Of a stretch of 14,469 nt of DNA, positions 1 to 6,500 are shown one piece after another. Every line of letters starts with the position of its first letter. The first letter of the stretch is position 1. The DNA is from CAYYJM01 sp964471755 (lineage in GTDB: Bacteria > Planctomycetota > Planctomycetia > Gemmatales > Gemmataceae). Location of the stretch: the NCBI GenBank assembly GCA_964471755.1, contig CAYYJM010000163.1:1-14469 (forward strand), given 5' to 3'. The translations under genes and the position numbers were made by a program. The notes beneath the pieces are model-generated. The model worked only from the letters and a program-made list of their open reading frames with translations. It did not search any database and had not been told where the DNA came from.

Positions 1-470
1 TCGCGGTCGTTGTTGGCGGCGACCGTGGCGACGTTCTCGAGGTCCTTCTTGTCCTTCGTCTCAATCGACATCTTCTGAAGGCGTTCGATGATGTCCTCGA
101 CGGCCTTCTCCATGCCGCGCTTCATGAGCATCGGGTTGGTGCCGGCGACGACGGCCCGCAGGCCCTCGTTGAAGATCGCCTCGGCCAGGACGGTCGCGGT
201 GGTGGTGCCGTCGCCAGCGATGTCACCGGTCTTGCTGGCGACTTCGCGGACCATGCGGGCGCCCATGTTCTCGTACTTGTCTTCCAGTTCGATTTCCTTG
301 GCGACCGTGACGCCGTCCTTGGTCACCGTCGGCGAGCCGAAGCTCTTCTGGATGATGACGTTTCGGCCCTTGGGGCCGAGGGTCACCTTGACCGCCTTGG
401 CGAGCTTGGCGATGCCGCGACGCATCGCTTCCCGGGCTTCCTGGTCGAACGCAATCTGCTTGGCAGCCAT
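1..470 (-). CDS. groEL: Chaperonin GroEL (60 kDa), N-terminal part, cut by window edge
   Basis: GroEL is the large subunit of the cytoplasmic group I chaperonin, a double heptameric ring that folds proteins with ATP and the GroES lid. About 156 N-terminal residues are visible; the rest lies beyond the left edge. The start is ATG at 468-470, preceded by AGGAGA at good spacing, and the protein opens MAAKQIAFDQEAREAM. Family hallmarks present are the nucleotide-binding stretch TLGPKGRNV near residue 30 and the ATP-site motif GDGTTTATVLA near residue 87. The gene follows groES on the same strand with about 99 bp between them, the classical groESL order. The intergenic segment can fold into alternative hairpins (separate entries). 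No CIRCE element was seen upstream of the pair. Planctomycetes often carry several groEL copies, so whether this is the main one cannot be judged here. Confidence 0.97.
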   Translation of the reverse strand, partial: MAAKQIAFDQEAREAMRRGIAKLAKAVKVTLGPKGRNVIIQKSFGSPTVTKDGVTVAKEIELEDKYENMGARMVREVASKTGDIAGDGTTTATVLAEAIFNEGLRAVVAGTNPMLMKRGMEKAVEDIIERLQKMSIETKDKKDLENVATVAANNDR

Positions 471-502
471 CGTCTCTCCTGTGCTTGAATCGCGTCTCTG
501 CA

Positions 503-562
503 TTTCGCCGCCGGCGGGCCGACGGGGTGTTGACGAAGACCGCCGGCAAGCCGGCGGCGAAA
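503..562 (-). promoter_or_regulatory. Alternative hairpins between groES and groEL
   Basis: The groES-groEL spacer holds two overlapping inverted repeats. A tight hairpin has 8-bp arms at 540-547 (CCGCCGGC) and 550-557 around a 2-base AA loop. A longer-range repeat has perfect 13-bp arms at 503-515 (TTTCGCCGCCGGC) and 550-562. Both use the 550-557 arm, so they cannot form at the same time. On the minus-strand transcript they sit directly after the groES stop codon and before the groEL ribosome binding site. They could act as an attenuator, an mRNA processing or stability element, or simply be a dispersed palindromic repeat. There is no U-tract, so an efficient intrinsic terminator is unlikely. 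Confidence 0.6.
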
Positions 563-569
563 GGGTGGT

Positions 570-863
570 TCAGTCGTTGAGGATGGCGAGGATGTCCTCC
601 TCGCGCATGAGCAGGACGTTGTCGCCCTGGCTCTGCTTGAATTCGTCGCCGGCCCAGTTGGTGAACAGGACCTTGTCGCCGACCTTGACCTGGGGGGCTC
701 GGCGGGAGCCGTCCTTGAGGAGCTTGCCCGGCCCGACGGCGAGGATCTCGCCCATCTGCGGCTTGTTCTTGGCCGACTCCGGCAGGATGATCCCGCCGGA
801 CGAGGTTTCCTTCGCCTCGAACCGTTTCACCACCACTCGATCGCCCAGCGGCTTGATCTTCAT
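570..863 (-). CDS. groES: Co-chaperonin GroES (10 kDa)
   Basis: GroES is the heptameric lid of the GroEL chaperonin and closes the folding chamber in the cytoplasm. The protein is 97 residues, the usual length. It begins MKIKPLGDRVVVKRFE and contains the mobile loop (about residues 17-31, ending SSGGIILPE), the roof/core segment with GEILAVGPGK, and the C-terminal VLLMREEDILAIL. The ATG at 861-863 is chosen over an in-frame upstream extension because GGAGGT lies about eight bases before it and the family N-terminus starts exactly here. It is the first gene of the groES-groEL pair, about 199 bp downstream of nadD on the same strand. That upstream gap contains palindromic sites that may control chaperonin expression. 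Confidence 0.97.
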   Translation of the reverse strand: MKIKPLGDRVVVKRFEAKETSSGGIILPESAKNKPQMGEILAVGPGKLLKDGSRRAPQVKVGDKVLFTNWAGDEFKQSQGDNVLLMREEDILAILND

Positions 864-1062
864 GAAGCCTACCTCCGTCAGATTCCCATGCCCGGTCGTG
901 TTCCCTCCCTCAAGCAACCGGCGTGCCGGCCGCGATGGATCGCCCAAGACGTTCCAGAACAAGGAGTTGAGCGAAATGGCCGGCTCTCGCCTCGTCTGCC
1001 AAGTTGGCGAGCCGGCGAAAGCTGGCTGTCGGAATGGCAGCGAGGGGTGACATCCTGGCACC
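864..1062 (-). promoter_or_regulatory. groES upstream region with palindromic sites
   Basis: This 199-bp stretch separates nadD from groES and should hold the chaperonin promoter. It contains three near-palindromes of the form TGCC-N5-GGCA: 997-1009, 1027-1039 and 1048-1060. Their centres are 30 and 21 bp apart, close to whole helical turns. The first lies in the loop of an 8-bp inverted repeat (GCCGGCTC at 979-986, GAGCCGGC at 1009-1016, sharing its last base with that site). Also present are GTTC-CA-GAAC at 951-960 and a small CCGGC-GT-GCCGG hairpin at 918-929. No canonical CIRCE or HAIR operator and no convincing -35/-10 pair was found. The operator role is inferred. Confidence 0.4.
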
Positions 1063-1677
1063 CTACGGCCGGAGGCGGTAGAGTTGTTTCTCGGCGATGT
1101 AGACCTCCACGGCGCGGGGGAGGAAGTAGCGGATGCTCCGGCCCTCGGCCACGCGCTGGCGCAGATCCCGGCTGGCGATGTCGATCAGCGGCACCACGAT
1201 CGGCTCCAGGTGCAGCGCGGCACCGGGCGGCAGGTTCAACCGGGGGCGCAGTTCGTCGGCCGTGAGGGTGGGCGAGCCAGGGCGGGCCATGACCACCAGC
1301 GGAGCCATCTGCACCAGGCGGGCCGGCTGATACCAGTGTTCCAGGTCGGCCAGGGTGTCGCTGCCGATCAGGAGATGGAACTCGTGATTGACGTGACGCT
1401 CCTTCAGGAGGGCCAGGGTGTCCACGGTGAAGCTGGGGCCGGGCCGGTCCTTCTCGATCAGATCGACGCGGAAGGCGGGCTGGCCGACGATGGCCAGGTG
1501 GAGCATCTCGGCACGCTGCTCGAACGGGGTGAGGGTCTGATCGCGTTTCTGCGGCGGACGGGGAGCCGGCACGAACCACACCTCATCGAGTCGGGCCTGC
1601 TCACGGGCCTGCTCGGCCAGGATAAGATGGCCCTGATGCACCGGGTCGAACGTGCCGCCGAAGATGCCGATCCGCAT
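1063..1677 (-). CDS. nadD: Nicotinate-nucleotide adenylyltransferase NadD
   Basis: NadD transfers AMP from ATP to nicotinate mononucleotide, giving deamido-NAD, the penultimate step of NAD synthesis in the cytoplasm. The 204-residue protein has the usual family length. The nucleotidyltransferase signature GGTFDPVHQGHL sits at residues 7-18, with the HxGH-type ATP-binding histidines. Further family blocks are FVPAPRPPQK near residue 35 (substrate loop), LLIGSDTLADLEHWY near residue 102 and the C-terminal IASRDLRQRVAEGRSIRYFLP block, which matches the ISST-x-IR region with an Ala-for-Ser variation. The start ATG at 1675-1677 opens MRIGIFGGTFDP and is preceded by a purine-rich AGGGAAGGGAA stretch. 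It is followed on the same strand by groES, but the long gap suggests groESL has its own promoter. Confidence 0.95.
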   Translation of the reverse strand: MRIGIFGGTFDPVHQGHLILAEQAREQARLDEVWFVPAPRPPQKRDQTLTPFEQRAEMLHLAIVGQPAFRVDLIEKDRPGPSFTVDTLALLKERHVNHEFHLLIGSDTLADLEHWYQPARLVQMAPLVVMARPGSPTLTADELRPRLNLPPGAALHLEPIVVPLIDIASRDLRQRVAEGRSIRYFLPRAVEVYIAEKQLYRLRP

Positions 1678-1851
1678 GATGTGTTCCCTTCCCTTTCACA
1701 TCCGGAGGGGCTATGCTCTGACGAGGTCCTGTCCTTCATGTTCTCGCGTTGTTGCACATTCTATCGCTGCTGACGGCCAACGAGCAGCGGGATTGCCTGA
1801 CGACCGTGTCCGTATCCGGGTGAATCGAAAGGCCCACACGAGGAAGCCCTG

Positions 1852-2280
1852 ATGAAGACCGTTCATCTGGATCGGAAGCAGGCGACCACACCGGGTGCGT
1901 TGCCGCGTGTGTGCATGGTCTGCGGCAAGCCGGCCACGCGGGAGGTGTGGTGTACCTACACCTCGAGTTTCATCCACACGGACGAAGCGGCCCCTGGCGA
2001 TGCCGGCTACCAGCCGAGCCTGCTTGAGAAGTCCGGCTTCCCGACCGATCCGGCCGGATGCTCGTTCCTGCTGATGTACCTGTTCGTCTACCCATTCATC
2101 TGGTTTGCGTCCCTGCTAACGGCGACACGCTTTCGCGGCCTGAGCCCGCGCTGCGAGCGGCACGCGAGAGGAGCGAGCCGCCTCCATCTGCGCGAGGTGA
2201 CGCCGGATCGGGTTGTCATCGAAGGCGTCCACGACGCCTTCGTCGAGGCGGTCAAGGGCCGACCGACCTACGGGCCGTGA
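1852..2280 (+). CDS. Small membrane protein with split CxxC/CxxH motif, unknown function
   Basis: This 142-residue protein is not recognised as a named family. The start ATG follows GAGGAAG at good spacing. Visible parts in order: a short N-terminus; CMVCGKPATREVWC with Cys21 and Cys24; a hydrophobic segment at about residues 69-91 long enough to cross the membrane once (FLLMYLFVYPFIWFASLLTA); then CERH (Cys101, His104) and a basic tail. Cys21/Cys24 and Cys101/His104 could together bind one zinc ion if both ends are on the same side of the membrane, although a single span would put them on opposite sides unless the segment is a hairpin. The gene is divergent from nadD and ends just before the 2293-2450 repeat cluster. 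No function is proposed. Confidence 0.75.
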   Translation: MKTVHLDRKQATTPGALPRVCMVCGKPATREVWCTYTSSFIHTDEAAPGDAGYQPSLLEKSGFPTDPAGCSFLLMYLFVYPFIWFASLLTATRFRGLSPRCERHARGASRLHLREVTPDRVVIEGVHDAFVEAVKGRPTYGP

Positions 2281-2292
2281 CGGGTCGGTTCT

Positions 2293-2392
2293 GGCGAGCG
2301 TGGGGCGTCAGCCCCATGAGTCTTGTACCCGGTGAAGACGAAGGCGAGCGTGGGGCGTCAGCCCCATGAGTCTTGTACCCGGTGAAGACGAA
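2293..2392 (+). repeat. Exact 50-bp tandem duplication of a palindromic repeat unit
   Basis: A 50-bp unit beginning GGCGAGCGTGGGGCG occurs twice in exact tandem at 2293-2342 and 2343-2392. Each unit starts with the head GGCGAGC, then a small palindrome GGGGC-GTCA-GCCCC, then a non-palindromic tail. The exact identity implies recent duplication. The architecture (fixed head plus hairpin) resembles REP-type dispersed repeats; that genome-wide copies exist is an expectation, not seen here. Confidence 0.9.
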
Positions 2393-2422
2393 GAATCATG
2401 GGGCTAACGCCCCACGCTCGCC
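2343..2422. terminator. Large hairpin between convergent genes, likely bidirectional terminator
   Basis: The second direct repeat copy (2343-2369) and the first inverted copy (2396-2422) form arms of 27 bases with one mismatch around a 26-base loop. The hairpin lies between the plus-strand small membrane protein gene (ends 2280) and the minus-strand sialidase-like gene (ends 2432), so it is placed to stop or protect transcripts from both sides. No U-tract is present, so termination may be weak or Rho-assisted, or the structure may mainly stabilise 3' ends. Confidence 0.55.
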
Positions 2423-2450
2423 TCAGCGGGGCTAACGCCCCACGCTCGCC
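2400..2450 (-). repeat. Two inverted copies of the GGCGAGCGTGGGG repeat
   Basis: Read on the minus strand, the 23-base head plus palindrome occurs at 2428-2450 and again at 2400-2422, five bases apart. These copies carry GTTA in the hairpin loop where the direct copies carry GTCA. With the two direct copies they make a four-member cluster in tail-to-tail orientation. The 2428-2450 copy overlaps the 3' end of the sialidase-like gene and contributes its stop codon TAG (2432-2434). Confidence 0.9.
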
Positions 2451-3538
2451 AGGAGCGCCTTCGGATCGAGGACGACGTGCTTGACCGTCTTGCGGCGGTA
2501 GGTGTAGGTGATGTGGACCTTACCGTCGGCCGTCTGGATCACGGCCGGGTACGAATACTCGCCCCTGTCGCGTTCCAGTGTCAGGATCGGCTTCCAGGTC
2601 TTGCCGTCGCTCGACAGCGCGACGTTGAGCATCTCCCGGCCAGCCGGGCCATCACCGACACGGGTCCGGGTCGTGTGGTTGTAGACGATCAGCTGTCGGC
2701 CGTCGGCCAGCGTCACCGCGTCGGTGCCGGAGTTCGGATTCGGCAACTCCGTCGCCGTCGGCTTGCTCCAGGTCTTGCCGTTGTCAGCGGACCAGCTCTG
2801 CACGACGACGTTCTGTCGGCTACGGCACAGCACCTGGAGCTTCCCATCGCCGTGCTTCAGGAGGCTCGGCTGGATGGCACCGAACTCCTTGCCGTCGTGG
2901 ATGGGGCCGACCACCTGCCAGGTTTTGCCGAGATCCTTCGAGATCTCGAAGTGGACGCGCCAGCCGTCATGTTCGCTGCTGCTGGGGCAGAGGATCGAGC
3001 CATCGGCGAGCTGCTCCGGCTTGTTCTTGACCGGGCCGATCAGGTGGCCGATTTTGCTGTCCTCGCCGAGCCGACGCGGCTTGCTCCACGTCTTGCCGCC
3101 ATCGTCGGAGGTGGTGAGCATACCCCACCACTTCGCCGGGCTCGGACCGACCTTGTAGAAGAGGAGCAGCGGCCCGCCCTTCGGCTGGAATAGGACCGGG
3201 TTCCAGCACGGATAGCGCAGCTCGGGCGACTGGACTCCGTTGACCACCTCGACGGGTTTCGACCACGACTTGCCGTCATGCCGTGACAGCCAGATGCCGA
3301 CGTCGGGATGTTTCTCGTGACTCCCGCCGAACCACGCGGCGACGAGGCCGGTCTTCGTTTCGGCGATGGTCGAGGCGTGACACTCCGGTGTCGGCGTGGC
3401 GTCGAGCGGGTAGATCAACTCGGCGGAGAGAACGCCCCTGTCGCCGGGCCTGGCGACAGGCGGCAGGTCCGCACCAGGGGCCAGACCAGCCGAGACCGTG
3501 ACCAGGACGGCGAGGATGCAAGCGGCAGAGAACACCAT
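2432..3538 (-). CDS. Secreted BNR/Asp-box sialidase-like protein
   Basis: The 368-residue protein belongs to the six-bladed beta-propeller BNR superfamily (BNR_2, exo-alpha-sialidase-like), which cleaves terminal sialic acids or related sugars outside the cytoplasm. Residues 1-23 are a hydrophobic signal-peptide-like stretch. Five Asp-box type repeats are visible: SRHDGKSW (85), TSDDGGKTW (143), SKDLGKTW (200), SADNGKTW (250) and SSDGKTW (309). Other family blocks are AAWFGGSHEKHPDVGIW near residue 67, CWNPVLF near 111 and EYSYPA near 327, a region where the catalytic Tyr/Glu usually sit. ATG 3538 gives a clean signal peptide; GGAGGT lies unusually close to it, so an adjacent GTG (3535) is possible. 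The last residues ASVGR and the stop are encoded by a repeat. It is the last gene of a probable operon; the true substrate is unknown. Confidence 0.85.
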   Translation of the reverse strand: MVFSAACILAVLVTVSAGLAPGADLPPVARPGDRGVLSAELIYPLDATPTPECHASTIAETKTGLVAAWFGGSHEKHPDVGIWLSRHDGKSWSKPVEVVNGVQSPELRYPCWNPVLFQPKGGPLLLFYKVGPSPAKWWGMLTTSDDGGKTWSKPRRLGEDSKIGHLIGPVKNKPEQLADGSILCPSSSEHDGWRVHFEISKDLGKTWQVVGPIHDGKEFGAIQPSLLKHGDGKLQVLCRSRQNVVVQSWSADNGKTWSKPTATELPNPNSGTDAVTLADGRQLIVYNHTTRTRVGDGPAGREMLNVALSSDGKTWKPILTLERDRGEYSYPAVIQTADGKVHITYTYRRKTVKHVVLDPKALLASVGR

Positions 3539-3549
3539 GACCTCCAAAG

Positions 3550-3577
3550 TTCATCGTTCATCGTTCATCATTCATCG
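3550..3577. repeat. Four tandem copies of heptamer TTCATCG
   Basis: TTCATCG occurs four times head to tail (third copy TTCATCA) between the large fusion gene and the sialidase-like gene. The stop codon of the fusion gene (TGA at 3572-3574 on the minus strand) lies inside the fourth copy, and the array fills most of the 33-bp intergenic space. Heptamer arrays can change length by slippage, which here would alter the distance between two probably cotranscribed genes. Confidence 0.85.
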
Positions 3578-6500
3578 TTTCTGCGGATGCGGGTGTTTCG
3601 GCAGGTTGGAAGCCGATTCAAGGAACGCGAGAAGATCGAGGATCTCCTCGCGTGTCAGGACGTTGGCCAGGCCATCCGGCATCGGTGAGACTTTGGACAG
3701 GATCTTCTCGTCCACGTCCTTGATGCGGACGCGCGTCACCGAGTGGGGTGTGAGCAGGTTGACGACGACGTGGTACTCGCCGGCCTCTTCCTTCATCACC
3801 ACGCCGGTGATGGTTCGGCCGTTCGACAGAATCAGCGTCTGGGTTTGAAATTTCTCGGGGATCTCGCTGGACGGTTCGAGGATCTGGCGCAGGAGCTGGC
3901 CACCCTTGTAGCGTGTGACCACGTCGCACAGGGCCGGGCCGAGGTTGACGCCGTGGCCGGCGATCTCATGGCACTGGGTGCAGCGAGCCCTGGCGAACGC
4001 CAGCATGCCGCGGGTGATGGACGCCTCGTCCTTCTTCACGGTCAGGTTCGCGAAGTCGGTCATCTTCCACTCCCGGACGACCGTCGGTTTGCGGCCGGCC
4101 AGGAGCTTCGCCGCCGTGCTGGCATCCTTCGCCACGACCATGTCGCCATTCATGACGACCCAGTGCCCCGGGAAGGTGCAGACAAACGGGTAGATGCCCG
4201 GTTCGGTCGGCGCGCTGAGACGGAGGACGTGGACCTGTGACGGCTTCGTCGGGCCGATCATCGGCGTGGCGTGGAGGATGAGGTGCCGTTTGTCCGGCGG
4301 CAGGAAATCGGAGTTCGCGTTGCGTGGATCCTTTGCCATCTCGTTGGCTGCCATGCCGACTTCGGCGAGGGTGCCCGGCTGGATGATCGCCAGGTTGTGG
4401 TCGGTCGCGTCCGGGTTGGTGAAGACGAGCTTGACCGGCTGACCCGGCGCGGCGACGAAGTGATCCAGCGTGAACAGCATCCGCTCCGGGACGCAGGAGA
4501 TGGTCACGACCTGAGTATTCTTCTGGCGGTCGAACCGAGTCTGGGCCGCCGTCGGTTTCGGTTCGCGGAACTCGTCCTTCGCGGCCGACGCCTTCAGGAG
4601 CGCCGCCACCTTGTATGCCGGGTTGCCCTCCCAGTGCCGACGCAGGGTGTGCGAGCCAAGAGCGCACTGGATGGCGTGGGCGAGGGAACCGCCGCGCGGA
4701 TGCCGGAAGATGTCGAGCAGCGCATCGAGGGCAGCCTGCGTGCCAATGTAGCTGGCCGCGATGGCCGCCTCCATGCGGACGATGCCGCTGGCGTCGTTGG
4801 CCGCCCGGCGGAGCAAGGAGATCGCGTCGGGCAGATGGGGATGCCAGAAACGGAGCTGCTGCGTCGCCGCCGCACGAGCATGGTGATCCTCGCAGCGGAG
4901 CAACTCACGCAGCAGATCGGCGTTCACGGCGCGAATCCAGCGGTAGGTCCAGACGGCCTCCATCTGATGATGGCGGTGCCGGGGATCGCTCGGCTTCAGG
5001 GTGGCAACCCACGTCGTCAGGGCGGCCTTCACCTTCGCCGGGTCACGCTCGCGCAGCTCACGTTTCGCCCAGTAGCGGACGCGGTACTCGGGCCGCTTCA
5101 GCAGATCGAGAAGCGCCTCGATCGAGGCATCGGCGATCCGTGGCGGCTCCTGCGGCTTCGCCCCCTTCGGCAGGATTCGCCAGATTCGGCCTGAGTGCCG
5201 ATCGCGCCGCTCATCCCGGAGCGAGTATTGCATGTGCCCCTTGACCGGGTTGTACCAGTCGCAGACGAACAGGTCGCCGCGCGGCCCGAAACGAAGATCG
5301 ACCGGGATGAAGCTCAGGTTCGCCGAGAAGAGCAGATCGCCGACGTACTCCTCGGCGAAGCCGAACGGCCCCTCGTTCCAGTGGTGGATCTCGATTCGGT
5401 TCGTCGGCTTGTAGCGAACCTTGATGAAGTCGCCCTGCATCTCTCGGGGGAAGGTGGCGAAATCGACGAACTCATGGCCACAGACGCCGGAGTACGCCTG
5501 AAGACCCTTCGGCGCGGGGTGCTGCTGCGGATAGGGCGGATCGAGCGAGTGGAACGCAGCCGCGTAGACCGGATGGCTCGCGACGTGCTGGCCCCAGTCG
5601 TCGAACGTCACGCCCCAGGGGTTCGTGCTGGGGTAGGTGCCGAAGCTGGTCAGCCGGTGCGTCGCCGGGTCGTAGCGGAACCAGCCGCTATTCTGCTGAC
5701 GAACCGGGCCGTACGGCGTCTCGACCTGGCTGTGATGGAAGACCGATTCACGGAAGAGCAGATCGCCGTCGGGCGTCCAGGTGAAATCGTGCAGGGCGTG
5801 GTGCGAGTCCTCGGTGCCGAAGCCGGTCAGGACAATCCGGCGCAGATCGGCCTTGCCGTCGCCGTCGGTGTCCTTGAGAAACGTCAGGTGTGGCTGCTCG
5901 GAGACGTAGACGCCGCCGTCGCCGAACTCGAACGACAGTGGGATGTGCAGCCGATCGGCGAAGACGCTGCACCGGTCAGCCCGGCCGTCGCCGTCCGCAT
6001 CTTCCAGGATGACGATCCGGTCGTCGGGTTCGTTGCCGGGGTAGACGTGCGGGTAGGTGGTCGAGCAGCTGACCCAGAGTCGGCCGCGGCTGTCCCAGCG
6101 CATCTGGATCGGGTTGGCGATCTCGGGGAACTGCTCCTCGCCGGCGAACAGGTTGACCTCGAAGCGGGGGTCCATCTTGAACGCCTGGCGTTCCTTCTCG
6201 GCCGAGAGCCATTCGTTGGCCCCGCGTGACTGATTCACCTTCGGCAGCGGTGGTACGTTGCTGTCATCGACCTTCGCCGGGACGGCCTTGCCCCGGGCGA
6301 TGGCCCAGATGCGGGCGTCGCGATTCGTCACCATCTGGTCGAAGTTCCGCATCGCCGGCAGGAAATCGAGGTAGCCGTAGGTCTTGTTTCGGCCGCCGGT
6401 GTAGTAGAACGTGTTGAGCGGTCGGTAGCGGCGGGCGTACTGGCGATTCCGGTCGAGGATCGCCGAGCGCAACTCCGGCGTCACCTCCGGCGGCGTCTCG

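Noticed and set aside
864..1062. CIRCE, HAIR or sigma-32-like control of groESL
   Set aside because: No TTAGCACTC-N9-GAGTGCTAA, no CTTGAGT-N7-ACTCAAG, and only loose partial matches to sigma-32 hexamers with wrong spacing.
1084..1773. Plus-strand reading frame of 229 codons opposite nadD
   Set aside because: Antisense to a gene with full NadD signatures; no motif or ribosome site.
2293..2450. Small CRISPR array or insertion sequence remnant
   Set aside because: Units are directly abutting or inverted, with no unique spacers and no transposase fragment; a palindromic dispersed repeat fits better.
3276..3554. Alternative 92-codon frame starting ATG at 3554 with GGAGG-like context
   Set aside because: It is out of frame with the sialidase-like gene and has no domain; the signal peptide and Asp boxes support the 3538 frame.
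5195..6229. Plus-strand reading frame of 344 codons opposite the fusion gene (also 4271-5194)
   Set aside because: Shadow frames of a well-supported multi-domain gene, with composition set by its codon use; no motifs.
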